A stretch of DNA of 64,000 nucleotides from Spiroplasma ixodetis (GTDB lineage Bacteria; Bacillota_I; Bacilli_A; Mycoplasmatales; VBWQ01), in contig NZ_AP026933.1 of assembly GCF_027923845.1 (NCBI RefSeq), positions 1,426,001 through 1,490,000 on the forward strand, written 5' to 3'. Below the pieces are notes generated by a model. The model saw only the letters and a list, made by a program, of their open reading frames with translations. It had not been told where the DNA came from and did no database searches. The translations under genes and the position numbers were made by a program. Shown here piece after piece: positions 44,947-56,798 of the stretch (within the stretch, counting starts at the first letter, position 1; each line of letters begins with the position of its first letter).

Positions 44947-46205
44947 TTATGTTAATAAACATTTTACCTTATTTCAGTTATGATTTGTAATTGTTGAAGG
45001 TTGTAATTCTTGTTGGTTTACTGTATTTCGTATAGATGAATCAAAATTGTTCTTATTTTTTGATTCAATATTTAGATTTTCTAGAACACTATTTGATTTA
45101 TTACTTATTAGTTGATTTGGAATTTCTTCTTTCCTATTATCAATTTTTTGTTTTAAAATATCATATTGTGTTTGTAATTTAGTTTCTAGTTTATCATTTG
45201 TTAAATTTTTAATTATTGATTGACGTTCTTTTTTTTTTTTCTTTTAGTTCTTCATTATTACATATTTTGTTAGAAATTCATGATCAAACTTTTTTTGATT
45301 TTGGTGAAAATACTTCTGCCCCTCCTCTAAGGACTATAGCAATACCACCAATTACAAGACTCATTATTAATAATGGAGGATGAATAAGATTAATAGCCAC
45401 TACACCTAAGGGTATTATTAATCAACTAATTATTCATATACCTATTTCTTTTTTAGTTGGTTTTAGTTTAAAATCTTGTTGTTTTTTAAAAAGTCTTTAA
45501 TTGGTAAAAACTGACAATTATTATATTTTGAAGTGTCTTCCATTAGTACAATATCTTTTTTATATTCACTGATATTTTTATAATTTTTTATTTGTTGAAC
45601 AACTTGTATATCACTATTTATAAGTTCTTGAAAATAAATTACTTCTTCAGTAATGGAATTATCAATATTTACAAAAGTAGTTATAAAAATTATTTTATCT
45701 TCTATTGGTAAAATTTCTTCGTGAATTTTATTAATACCTGTTTTTTTACTTTGTTTTTCATCATAAATTGTTATAGCATTATATGAATATTTTGCCAAAT
45801 TAACATTGCTTTGTTTTAATTTTTCAATCTCATTTTTTAATTGTTGATTATCTTTTCTAGTTTTTGAACTTTTTTTTGAACTTGTATTAGTTCTTCTACA
45901 TTTAATGTTGTTCAATTTAAGTAATTTTTAAATTTTGTTCATATATCATTATTGGTTTCTTGCTCTTTTACTTCATTTGTTAAATTATTAGTAACTTGTT
46001 CTAAATTTTCTCTATTATTTTTTGATAAATTATCATTAATTAGCTGATTATTAGCAATATTTTTTTCAATAATTTTAAATGTTTTTCCCCCATGTCTTTT
46101 CTTTTTTTTGAAAGTAATGTTTGGTTGATTTAGAACATTTTCTATGGATTTATTTTTTGATAAAAAATCATATGTTTGAGATTTACTTTTATCTATTGTT
46201 GCCAT
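44947..46205 (-). pseudogene. 420-residue coiled-coil membrane protein (cassette C), frameshifted as written
   Basis: Paralogue of the intact protein at 26284. It has the same order: hydrophilic start with KKKRHGGKTFKI, coiled coil (LIQVQKKVQKLEKDNQQLKNEIEKLK), YNAITIYDEKQSKKTGINKI, two hydrophobic segments (IISWLIIPLGVVAINLI; LLIMSLVIGGIAIVL) and the C-terminal coiled coil. It lacks bases in T runs near 45486, 45229-45240 and 45855 relative to cassette D. D in turn lacks bases at two other runs where this copy is intact. The composite reads as 420 residues. AAGGAGA precedes the ATG at 46205. Confidence 0.75.
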
Positions 46206-46230
46206 TATAATATCTCCTTTTAAACATTAA

Positions 46231-46300
46231 AACCCATTTACTTTGGTATAAAAGTAATGGGTTAAAACTTATATATTTGATAACAACTACATGTTATCAA
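46231..46300. promoter_or_regulatory. Two hairpins in the leader of the cassette (copy C)
   Basis: The first is AACCCATTTACTTT / AAAGTAATGGGTT (46231-46263, one bulge). The second is TTGATAAC / GTTATCAA (46277-46300). They lie between the nuclease-like gene and the 420-residue gene, both on the minus strand. The second may end the upstream transcript; the first sits just before the ribosome binding site. Confidence 0.5.
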
Positions 46301-46345
46301 ATTTTGTGTATTTTGCAATTAGTTAAAGTTTTAACCAAAATTGAG

Positions 46346-46754
46346 TTATGAAATATCTATATTATTAAATATTTCAATGTGATGTTGTTCTATTTTTCAG
46401 TTATATGCTTGTAGTTGATCATTAATAAATTTTTTCATGCTTTCGTTTGGTACAAGTCATTTGATGTGAATATTTTGTAGTAAATAACTACGTAAGTTAT
46501 TTAATTTCAATTTAAATTTCTCTTTTGATTTGCGTGTTCTTTCAAACTCAATAATCATATCTTTATCTTCATAATGAACTAATAAATCAGGATAACCTTG
46601 TTTACTTTTAGTATTTCCTCAAACGTCTTTTATCAAGTGACCTTCTGATTTTAGTTCTTTTTCTGTTTGATAGGAAATTATATCTTTTTGTTGACAAAGT
46701 CATTTTATAAGTGAATTTTGATGAGTTAGTTCGTTGTAATTAATTTTAATTATT
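46346..46754 (-). pseudogene. C-terminal fragment of a PD-(D/E)xK nuclease-like protein (copy C)
   Basis: About 135 residues remain, cut at the start by IS30. The block GYPDLLVHYEDKDMIIEFER followed by TRKSKEKFKLKLNNL has the PD...E-x-E spacing of a restriction-endonuclease-like fold. The E-x-(E/D)-x-(T/S)-R-K run followed by a basic helix recalls the C-terminal domain of replication-relaxation (Replic_Relax) type plasmid or ICE proteins. That assignment is inference from motif spacing. The gene would lie upstream of the cassette on the same strand. Confidence 0.55.
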
Positions 46755-47834
46755 TGCTGAATTATACTTGTAAGTGCAAGTAAATAAAATTGCAAAAAAT
46801 TCTCATATAAAAATTTCATAATGCTAAATTTAGTTTAGAAAAAGTAAGGAGTTTTTATATGAGTTATAAACATATTGGGATAGATGAAAGAATTTATATT
46901 GAGAATCAATTGAAATTTAAAGTTAAAATTAGTGAAATAGCTAAAAATCTTAATCGAAGTATTAGTACTATTATTCGAGAAGTTAATAGAAATAAAGATA
47001 ATGATCATTATTTTTCATTAATTGCACAAAATAAAGCTGTAAATAGAAAAAAATCACATATTATTTTTCATAAGTTTAAATATAAAGATTTAGTCAAATA
47101 TATACAACAAAAACTATTATTGGGCTGATCACCTGAACAAATTTATGGCAGAATTAAAAATTTTCATAAACAATGAGCTATCAGCTTTAAAACAATTTAC
47201 AATTGAATTTATTCTCGATTATTTGATAAAGTTACTAGTAAAAATTTAAGAAGAAAAGGTAAAAAACGAAGATCTCAAGAAAATCGTGGTAAATTTAATG
47301 GTAAATCAATTAAAGAACGAGATAATAATGTTAATGATCGCATAACTCTTGGTCATTGAGAAGGAGATACTATAGTATCATCAAGAGGTAAAAGTAAATC
47401 ATGTTTAATAACTTTAGTTGAAAGAGTATCACGATTTACTTTAGCAATGTTAGTTAAAAACAAAACTACTAAAGTTATTAATAAAAATATCATTCATTAT
47501 TTATCAATTCTTCCTAAAAATATTGTTAAAACTATTACTTTTGATCGTGGTAAAGAATTTGCAAATTGACAACAACTTGAAAAAAAGTTAGATGTGAAAA
47601 TTTATTTTGCAAATCCATATTCACCTTGACAAAGAGGTACTAATGAAAATACTAATGGTTTAATTAGAGAAAAATTTCCTAAAAAATTTATTTTTTCAAA
47701 AACTAATAAAAATGAAGTTCATAAATTTATATTGTCTTTAAACCAAAGACCCAGAAAAATACTAAATTATCTTTCACCAATCGAATATTTGAATAGAAAA
47801 ATAATTTAGTTGCACTTACCTTTACAATTTTGCA
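46755..47834 (+). mobile_element. IS30-family element, intact (copy 4)
   Basis: Inverted repeats of about 30 bp are visible: TGCTGAATTATACTTGTAAG on the left and, inverted, TGCAAAATTGTAAAGGTAAG on the right. The left side cuts the nuclease-like gene; the right side borders a 28-bp spacer before IS256. Confidence 0.93.
46859..47809 (+). CDS. IS30-family transposase, intact
   Basis: A 316-residue transposase. The N-terminal helix-turn-helix (ISEIAKNLNRSISTIIREV, about 26-44) is followed by a second DNA-binding region. The DDE core has Asp170 (GHWEGDT), Asp229 (TFDRGKEF) and Glu263 (RGTNENTNGL). AAGGAG lies before the ATG. Asn-Arg-Lys near the end (YLNRKII) is the usual C-terminus. It is the only complete IS30 gene in the window; the copy at 63348 appears equal but runs off the end. 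Confidence 0.94.
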
Positions 47835-47862
47835 TTTTATTTCCTTGTCCTAATTTTTGATT

Positions 47863-49237
47863 GAGGCTTTTTAATAATCTGTGTATCTTTGTTTTACAAA
47901 GTTACTAATTTAGATTAATTCTGTCTTCAAATTTTATCATAAAATGAGCAATTGCTGTATTTCAATTTTGAATAGGCAATGTTCATTTTTTTGTTATATT
48001 TTCAATTGCCAAGTAAAATATTTTGAAAACTGCCATATCATTAGGAAAAACTTTTTTATTTCTGATGATTTTTCGTAATTGACTATTAACAGATTCAATA
48101 GCATTTGTAGTATAAATCACTCTTTTGATTTCTACTGGATAACTAATAAAAACCATTAAATTATCTCAATTTTTATATCAAGATTTAGTAATTTGAGGAT
48201 ATTGTTTATTTCATTTACTTTCAAACGATTCTAAAGCTTGCATTGCTTGTTCTTCACTACATGCACTATAAATTGGTTTTAAATCTGCAACTAGACCTTT
48301 TCGATGTTTGTATGAAACATATTTTAAACTATTTCTAATTTGATGAACAATGCATAATTGATGTTCTGTTTTAGGATAAACTGATTGTATTGCTTCTGAC
48401 ATGCCTGTTAAATTATCACTACAAGCAATAAGAATATCATTTAAGCCACGATTTTTCATTTCTGTGAAATTAGATAATCAAAACTTAGAACCTTCATTTT
48501 CACTAATTCATAATCCTAAAACATCTTTTTTGCCTTCTAAATCAACTCCTAATGCTATATAAACTGATTTGTTAATAATCCGTTTATCTTGTCGTACTTT
48601 AACTACTATACAATCAAAATAAACAATAGGATAAATACTTTCTAATGGTCGATTTTGTCATGCTTTAACATCATCAATAACATCATCAGTAATTTGACTA
48701 ATAACACTTTCACTAATATCAGCACCATGATATAACTCTTGCAACTGCATTCTAATGTCAGATAATGTCATTCCTTTTGCATACAAGGAAAGAACTTGTT
48801 GATCAAAACCATCAAATCTTCTTTGCCTTTTAGGAACTATTACAGGAGTAAAATTACTATTGCGATCTCTTGGTACATCAATTTCAATTTTACCTTGTTG
48901 AGTTATTAATTTTTTTGAACTTGTACCATTACGAGCATTTTCAGTAGTACTATGTTGATTTTTTTCATATCCTAAATAATTTTGCATTTCAGAATTCAAC
49001 ATTTTTTCAACTAATCTTTTTGTTAATTCTTTATATAAACCGCCAGGTTTAAAAACTGTTGTTAAATCTTCAGTATTTTCTAGTAATAAATCTACTGCTT
49101 TTGATATTGGATCATTATTATTAAAGTTATCTTTTTTAGCCATCTGTAACTCACTCTTTCTAGTCATTTAATTATATTTACTAGAATTAATTAAACATAG
49201 TTATTTTTGTAAGTTACACAGATTACTAAACATTTCC
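47863..49237 (-). mobile_element. Hybrid IS256 at the tandem-duplication junction
   Basis: A full element with both ends. The left flank (TTTTGATT) and the right flank (TAAAAGTT) do not match. The right flank equals the target duplication of the IS256 ending at 32749. This is the expected product of unequal crossing-over between two IS256 copies, giving the 16,488-bp duplication. Confidence 0.93.
47905..49167 (-). CDS. IS256-family transposase, intact (junction copy)
   Basis: A 420-residue frame with no break: Asp185, Asp251 and Glu358 are all present. It differs from the copy at 43075 by a Val/Ile change in ITDDVIDDVKA (ITDDIIDDVKA there). Confidence 0.94.
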
Positions 49238-49448
49238 TAAAAGTTAATAAGAATTTTTGTTATATATTTATGTTAATTAAATTATTAAAATGTTTTTATA
49301 ATTTATAAAATTGAGTATTTTAATTGTAATATTTTTAAATTAGTAGTAAGATAGATTTACAATTTCATAAAAATCCAAATTATTTCTTGTCTAAAATATA
49401 ATAAGACTATATAAGATTTAATTTATTCCGGATTTTTGACAATCTCCC
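49238..49448. other. AT-rich non-coding stretch (repeat of 32750-32960)
   Basis: Same sequence as 32750-32960. Nothing was recognised in it. Confidence 0.5.
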
Positions 49449-49567
49449 ACATTTGATTTGTTTCAAACTTGCTATATATGCAAGACATTGTTTTTCAGTT
49501 TGAAAAGTATTATTGAACTTATTCAATTTCATTGTTTCCTCCACAAGTACATGTGGGGAGAAGTCCG
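49449..49567 (-). repeat. IS1595 left-end remnant (copy D)
   Basis: Same 119-bp remnant as at 32961, abutting the truncated IS30. Confidence 0.88.
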
Positions 49568-50503
49568 TAAATTTTTTAGGAAATTTTTCTCTAATTAAAC
49601 CATTAGTATTTTCATTAGTACCTCTTTGTCAAGGTGAATATGGATTTGCAAAATAAATTTTCACATCTAACTTTTTTTCAAGTTGTTGTCAATTTGCAAA
49701 TTCTTTACCACGATCAAAAGTAATAGTTTTAACAATATTTTTAGGAAGAATTGATAAATAATGAATGATATTTTTATTAATAACTTTAGTAGTTTTGTTT
49801 TTAACTAACATTGCTAAAGTAAATCGTGATACTCTTTCAACTAAAGTTATTAAACATGATTTACTTTTACCTCTTGATGATACTATAGTATCTCCTTCTC
49901 AATGACCAAGAGTTATGCGATCATTAACATTATTATCTCGTTCTTTAATTGATTTACCATTAAATTTACCACGATTTTCTTGAGATCTTCGTTTTTTACC
50001 TTTTCTTCTTAAATTTTTACTAGTAACTTTATCAAATAATCCAGAATAAATTCAATTGTAAGTTGTTTTAAAGCTGATAGCTCATTGTTTATGAAAATTT
50101 TTAATTCTGCCATAAATTTGTTCAGGTGATCAGCCCAATAATAGTTTTTGTTGTATATATTTGACTAAATCTTTATATTTAAACTTATGAAAAATAATAT
50201 GTGATTTTTTTCTATTTACAGCTTTATTTTGTGCAATTAATGAAAAATAATGATCATTATCTTTATTTCTATTAACTTCTCGAATAATAGTACTAATACT
50301 TCGATTAAGATTTTTAGCTATTTCATTAATTTTAACTTTAAATTTCAATTGATTCTCAATATAAATTCTTTCATCTATCCCAATATGTTTATAACTCATA
50401 TAAAAACTCCTTACTTTTTCTAAACTAAATTTAGCATTATGAAATTTTTATATGAGAATTTTTTGCAATTTTATTTACTTGCACTTACAAGTATAATTCA
50501 GCA
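49568..50503 (-). pseudogene. IS30 transposase, C-terminus removed (copy 5)
   Basis: ATG at 50399. Same truncation as at 33080, but the T run near 49677 has 7 bases, so the frame is open through all catalytic residues up to the truncation. Confidence 0.88.
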
Positions 50504-50606
50504 AAAAAGATTTTAATTAAAAAATGTTGGCTGTTATGATATAAAATTAGATTTTTTAATGCTATACTTATTTATAAAGTTTAAAATAATATGAAAGGAA
50601 GCAATT

Positions 50607-51337
50607 ATGAAAGTAATTAAGGTTAAAAATATTACTAAGTCATATAATGGTAATGTTGTACTGGGACCTATTAATTTAGAAATTGAGAGTGGTAGTTCTG
50701 TTGCTATTTTTGGTGTTAATGGTGCTGGTAAAACCACATTATGTGAGATTATTAGTAATACTAAAAATGCAAGTACAGGAGAAATTGAATATAACTTTAA
50801 TAAAAAGATATTCCATATGTTGTTGGAATAAATTTTCAAGATCAAGTTTATCCTAACTTTATAACAGTTAAAGAATTAATAAATTTTTATCATAAAATTT
50901 ATTTAGATAAAATAAAACCCGAAATTTTTAATAGTATGTTAGATAAGTTTCAATTAAAAGAATTATACAAACATAAAGTAAATAGTTTATCGGGTGGTCA
51001 AAGACAAAGAGTTAATTTATTTTTATCATTATTTCATCAACCAAAAATTTATATTGGTGATGAGATTTCAACTGGTTTAGATGTTAAAACAAGAATTGAT
51101 ATTATTAATTTTTTACAAGAACAAATTAGTTTGAATAACATTACTTTAATTTTAGTTAGTCATAACTTAGATGAAATACAAGCTTTATGTAAACGTATTA
51201 TTTTTTTAAAGGATGGTCAAATTATTGATGATACTACTGTTGTTGAAGTTACTAAAAAATATGGTTCATTATTAAAATATTATTTAGAAAAAACAGAAAC
51301 ATCATTAGAAATAACTACGAGAAAGGAAAAAAAATAA
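50607..51337 (+). pseudogene. ABC transporter ATP-binding protein (copy D, frameshifted)
   Basis: Same as the copy at 34119, including the 5-A run (near 50802) that separates Walker A from the signature motif. Confidence 0.9.
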
Positions 51338-52104
51338 TGCTAGCAATGTTTCAATTATTATTTGGTTATTTTAAGAAATCTTTCCATAGTATTTTCTTTG
51401 GCTTTATTTTCCCTATTATTATGTTAACAATTTTAGTTGCTGTATTAACACCTGGTAACCCAAATGCTGCACAAACAGTATTACCGGGGTTAGTGATGTC
51501 AGCTTCACCAGTATTAGGAATTGTTACTTTATCAATGACATATTCTGATTTTAAACAATCAATAATTATTAAAAGAATTGGTGCAACACCATTAAAACCA
51601 TGACAATTTATTAGTAGTATTTTAATATTTCATGTTATTTTAATTTTTATTGGTAGTTTTTGAACATTAGGAATTGGTGTAGCTTTATATCATAATCAGA
51701 TTAATTGAGAACTAATTAATTGAGGTTATATATTACTAGCAATTCTGCTTTCATCAATTATGTGTTCAGCAGTAGGAATAATGGTTGGTATTCTTGCTTC
51801 TGATTTTAAAATTGCTAATGCTTTTGCTTTATTATTATATTTGCCAACGTCATTTTTATCGGGTCAATATATTCCGTATGTAGCCATTAAAGGACAACCA
51901 GTTTTAGTTATTATTGCTAAAATTATTCCTTTTTCTTATCCTGTTTCTATTATGAATAGAGGATGAAATAATTATGGTACTCCAAATGATTTAATCAATG
52001 CAGCACTTTTTGATAATTACTGAATACCGATTTTAGTTAGTTTACTTTGAATTGGAGCATTAATATTTGGAGCAATTATGGCTTATAAATATCGACGTAA
52101 ATAA
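51337..52104 (+). CDS. ABC-2 type transporter permease (copy D)
   Basis: Intact 255-residue permease, same as at 3315 and 34849, overlapping the ATPase stop by one base. Confidence 0.9.
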
Positions 52105-52167
52105 GTAAATAAGAAAAAATATTTGTTTATAAAGAAATTATTTAAATTTTAAAAATATTTACAAAAT

Positions 52168-52191
52168 AAACAAGCCTAATTAGGCTTGTTT
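52168..52191. terminator. Terminator after the ABC operon (copy D)
   Basis: Same ACAAGCCTAA / TTAGGCTTGT stem as at 4147. Confidence 0.8.
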
Positions 52192-52208
52192 TGATTTATT
52201 TTTAAAAA

Positions 52209-52544
52209 TTAATGATACTTAAATTTTGGTCATTTACTTCGGCTATTAATTCCTGAATTAGTAGCAAAAAGATCAAAATTATTAACTTTTTCTACATTTC
52301 ATGCTGAAAGGTTCTGATTAAATTTTTTTGCATTTCAAAACATTCCCATCATATTTGTTACTTTTGAAGTATTTCACTTTGAAATCTCTTGATTAAATTT
52401 TTTTGCATCATAAAACATATAACTCATATCTACTATATTTGATATATTTCAAGAAGATATGTTTTGATCAAATGTTAGATTATCAGCAAACATATTACTT
52501 AAAGAAGTAATTTTTGTTGGTAATTGATCTGGTACTTTTTCAAC
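52209..52544 (-). pseudogene. DUF285/BspA-like C-terminal end (copy D)
   Basis: Same fragment as at 4188 with the longer T runs, so the residual frame is open up to the IS256 border. Confidence 0.82.
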
Positions 52545-53391
52545 GAGGCTTTTTAATAATCTGTGTATCTTTGTTTTACAAAGTTGCTAATTTAGATTAA
52601 TTCTGTCTTCAAATTTTATCATAAAATGAGCAATTGCTGTATTTCAATTTTGAATAGGCAATGTTCATTTTTTTGTTATATTTTCAATTGCCAAGTAAAA
52701 TATTTTGAAAACTGCCATATCATTAGGAAAAACTTTTTTATTTCTGATGATTTTTCGTAATTGACTATTAACAGATTCAATAGCATTTGTAGTATAAATC
52801 ACTCTTTTGATTTCTACTGGATAACTAATAAAAACCATTAAATTATCTCAATTTTTATATCAAGATTTAGTAATTTGAGGATATTGTTTATTTCATTTAC
52901 TTTCAAACGATTCTAAAGCTTGCATTGCTTGTTCTTCACTACATGCACTATAAATTGGTTTTAAATCTGCAACTAGACCTTTTCGATGTTTGTATGAAAC
53001 ATATTTTAAACTATTTCTAATTTGATGAACAATGCATAATTGATGTTCTGTTTTAGGATAAACTGATTGTATTGCTTCTGACATGCCTGTTAAATTATCA
53101 CTACAAGCAATAAGAATATCATTTAAGCCACGATTTTTCATTTCTGTGAAATTAGATAATCAAAACTTAGAACCTTCATTTTCACTAATTCATAATCCTA
53201 AAACATCTTTTTTGCCTTCTAAATCAACTCCTAATGCTATATAAACTGATTTGTTAATAATCCGTTTATCTTGTCGTACTTTAACTACTATACAATCAAA
53301 ATAAACAATAGGATAAATACTTTCTAATGGTCGATTTTGTCATGCTTTAACATCATCAATAACATCATCAGTAATTTGACTAATAACACTT
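52545..53391 (-). pseudogene. IS256 transposase C-terminal fragment (copy D)
   Basis: Same fragment as at 4524-5370, stop at 52587-52589. Confidence 0.9.
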
Positions 53392-54618
53392 TGGAATGGC
53401 AACCCTTTTTAGGACTATTTTTTGGTAGACATTTGTTCATGATATTTAACGGGAGTTAGGTAGTTTAGAGTGCTGTGAATTCTTATGTTGTTATATCAAT
53501 TTATGTAATCAAATAATTCTAATTTTAATTGGATTAATGATGTAAAATTTTTATCATTAATAAACTCTGTTTTGAAAGTTTTAAAAGTTGCTTCAGCAAC
53601 AGCATTGTCATAAGGACATCCTTTTTTGCTTAAAGAACGGGTAATATTGAATGCTAATAAAAGTTTATCAATAGTTTTATTATTGAATTCATTACCGCGA
53701 TCGCTATGAAATATTTGAATATCTTTTAAACAGCGATTTGAGTGCATAAATGCTTGATGTACTAATGATGCATCTTTTTTAACTCCAACACTATGTCCAA
53801 TAATTTCGCGGTTGTACAGGTCTACTAATAGGCAAATATAGTTTCATTTACCATTAACTTGAACATAAGTTAAATCACTGACAATAACTTCATTTTTAAT
53901 TCTATTATTAAAGTCTCTATTAACAAGATTGGTAATTTGACTATCATTGACTTTATTATGATGATTTTTGAATGATAATTTAGTGTATTTTGATATTAAA
54001 TTATGCTTATTCATAATTTTTTTAATTTTTCTGCGTGATAAATAAATTTCTTGGTTTGCTAGTATGACTTTTAATCTTCTAGTACCATAAACTTCTTTAT
54101 TTTCTTTAAAAGCACTAATAACAGCTTCATCATAAATATTATTTTGAATTTTTCTTTTTTCTTTAAATTAAAATAATATGTTGATTTAGAGAGTTTTAAA
54201 AAACGACACATTGTGCGAATTTTATATTTAACTTTATTTTTAGTAATAATTTCTATTTTCTGCCTATTATTAGTGCTGCTTGCTTTAAAATATCATTTTC
54301 CATTCGTAACTGTTTTAATTCTTTATTTGCTTGAATTAATTGTTTTTCTAAATCTGAAAGATTATTTTTAATTTTAAAACTACCTGAATTAGTAAATTGT
54401 TTAATTCATTTATAAGTAGTTGCTCTTGTAACATTATATTAACATTATATTCTTTAGCAAGACAAGACACTGACTTACCACTTTGATATAAAGCTACTAT
54501 TTGCTTTTTAAATTCGTCGGTATATGAGTTAATATTGGTCATAATTATAGTTCCTTTCTTTTAACAAATTTGTTCACTTGTCTACGTAATTAGTGTCCAA
54601 TAAAGTGTAACCCATCCA
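53392..54618 (-). mobile_element. IS3-family element type 1 (copy D)
   Basis: Same ends as the other copies. OrfA (54253-54542) carries the 11-bp duplication seen in C. OrfB (stop at 53415-53417) also lacks one T near 54155, so both frames are broken as written. The core motifs SDLTYV, FHSDRGNEF and NAVAEATF are present. Confidence 0.9.
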
Positions 54619-55187
54619 GATAAAGAACCTAGTGTATTGCAATTAATTTTAAAAAAAATTAGTTAAAAAGATTCGTATTAAGAATCATCGAAAAGAAAAA
54701 ACTAGTTTTTGTATAATTGATTCGCAAAGTGTTAAAAATACAGATACTACTGAAAATAAAGGTTATGATGCTGGTAAAAAGATTTCAGGAATAAAACGTC
54801 ATATTGCAGTTGATACGCAAGGTTTACCACATGCAATTTACATAACTACAGCAGAAAAAACAGATCGTAATAGTGCTATCATAATGATTAAAAGTGAAAA
54901 AGAAAATCTTTCTACAGTTCAAAAAATAATAGTAGATGCTGGCTATACTGGTGAAAAATTTGCTTCTGCAATCAAAACAATCATAAATGCAAATGTTGAA
55001 GTTGTAAAACGTAATGAATTACATTCTTTTGTAGTACTACCAAAAAGATGAGTTGTAGAACGAAGCTTTGCATGATTAGAAAAATGCAGAAGATTATGAA
55101 AAAATTGTGAAAGAAAACTAAATACTAGTTTACAAATGGTTGTTCTGTCCTTTATTTCAATTTTATTAAAAGATTCTAAACAGGTTC
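54619..55187 (+). pseudogene. IS5-like transposase 3' fragment (copy D)
   Basis: Same fragment as at 38132, with an extra A near 54651 and a 4-A run near the 3' end, like the full copy at 8552. Confidence 0.87.
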
Positions 55188-55259
55188 TAAGAAACTAGTT
55201 AAATTACCTGTGGTTGTTGCAAGTGTTAAAACACTTAATGTTTTGATTAATATTTTCAT
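55187..55259 (-). pseudogene. 5' stub of a secreted-protein gene (copy D)
   Basis: Same stub as at 9346-9419, with AAGGAG and the two leader hairpins upstream. Confidence 0.6.
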
Positions 55260-55521
55260 TAAGATCTCCTTTTTTTTTTTCCCCAATAACTTCTTAAGTT
55301 TAAGAAGTTAATTTATATTTTAAGTTGTTTAAAATATAAATGCAATAAGTGTTTAGTTTATGATAGAAATAAAAATATATAAATATTAGGAAAAAATTTT
55401 ATGTTATTAGTAAGGTTAAATGTAATAAAAAAGTTATATAATATATTTTTTGCATCCAATTTGTTTTTTTTAAAAAAAGATATTTTATGATATTATTAAA
55501 TTAATTTAATAACTGTTAATT

Positions 55522-55565
55522 ACTAGTATAGATAGTTTTACCTATATTAGTTTTTTTGTTTTTAT
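55522..55565 (+). terminator. Candidate intrinsic terminator (copy D)
   Basis: Same ACTAGTATAG / CTATATTAGT stem and T-rich tail as at 23793. Confidence 0.5.
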
Positions 55566-55596
55566 TAAATTAATTTAATTAAAAAAATATTATATA

Positions 55597-55634
55597 CGGA
55601 CTTCTCTCCACAAGTACATGTGGGGAGAAGTCCG
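55597..55634. repeat. 38-bp palindromic IS1595 scar (copy D)
   Basis: Identical to the scar at 39112-39149. Confidence 0.8.
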
Positions 55635-55661
55635 TTGAATTTATTAGAAAGAAGTTAAAAT

Positions 55662-56523
55662 ATGGCAAACGGCAGAGAAGTTATTATTACTAATAATTTA
55701 AATAATCCAAGTATAAAAAGTTTATTATTAATTGATGAATTTAGTAATAAAATTGGTGACGCATTACTTATTATTGATTTAGAAAAAAGAAGATATTTTA
55801 GAAAGTATATTTATTGAAGAAAAATATCGTAAGCAACAATATGGTAGTTTACTTATTTACAAAATTTTTGAGATATGTCATAGCAATAATATCGAAAACC
55901 TTATTTTATTATCAGATCCAACTAATGCTACTGTCGGTGAATTTTATGAAAAATTAGGATTCACTTATGCATGAAATAAAAAAACTTTTTTTTATGATTA
56001 TGAAATTAATATACCTCATGCAATTTTTAATAAAAGAGATGATATTAAAAAGTGAAAAAATATTAAAATAAAAGAAATTTTTATTGATTTTGATAAGTCA
56101 AAATCAAAAGCTATAAATGATGAACAAAAGATATTAAAGGATAGTGAAATATTATCTAGTATTTTAGATAAAGTTTTAATACATGAAGAATCAATTTTAA
56201 AGGAGGATTATCAAAAAGTTATTGATTGATTTAATCAACAAAGAGAACAAATAATCAAAAATCCAAAACAATGATGAAATACTTTAACCCCCAAACAAGT
56301 AGATGTTGTTAAAAATGAGGCAAAAAAATGGTGAAATAACTTAACACCAGAACAAAGAAAAATAAAATTATTAGAAAAACAAGCATATCAAAAAAAGACA
56401 ATAAAAAAAGATGATACTCCTTTATTGTGTGATTTTGATCAAAATATAAAAAATAAATTAGACTGCATGCAGTCTATGAAAACATCAACTCCTGTTTTTA
56501 AAAAAGATAATTTTAATATTTAG
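55662..56523 (+). pseudogene. GNAT-like acetyltransferase (copy D), one poly-A frameshift
   Basis: The best-preserved copy. Only the 6-A tract near 55783 separates the first ~44 codons (MANGREVIITNN...) from the GNAT core. From there the frame is open to TAG at 56521-56523, about 287 residues in all. The core has YRKQQYGSLL for acetyl-CoA binding and FYEKLGF. The C-terminal part has WWNTLTPKQ and WWNNLTPEQ repeats, reminiscent of short helical protein-binding repeats. Confidence 0.74.
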
Positions 56524-56610
56524 ATTTTTTCTTTTCTCAAATGTCTTGTTTTTTAAAATTAACAATGTAAAATAAAATACATAATTAATTTAAAATATAA
56601 AAGAGTAAAA

Positions 56611-56780
56611 TTAAATGGTAATTTAGAGACTTAGTGGTTGCTGTAAACTAAGCAAGTTTAATTTGAAGGTAACTTATATTATTAGTAATTTAAATAATAA
56701 TTAAGTGGATTTACTTTGTAAATGAATTAGGATGGTACCGCGTTAAAAAACGTTCCTATTTGTGGAATGTTTTTTTATTT
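56611..56780 (+). promoter_or_regulatory. T-box riboswitch of valS (copy D, upstream of the intact gene)
   Basis: Same leader as at 12961, with GGATGGTACCGCG at about 56731-56743 and terminator AACGTTCC / GGAATGTT plus T run. It precedes the only valS copy that is intact as written. Confidence 0.93.
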
Positions 56781-56798
56781 TAAAAAGGAGTATAACAA

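Larger units (their letters stand above)
32750..49237. repeat. First unit of a 16,488-bp direct tandem duplication
   Basis: From 32750 onward the sequence repeats at 49238 with a constant offset of 16,487-16,489. Differences are almost only single-base homopolymer changes, plus a diverged patch at the 71-residue gene. The unit begins after one IS256 and ends with another, so IS256-mediated unequal recombination is the natural origin. Confidence 0.9.
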
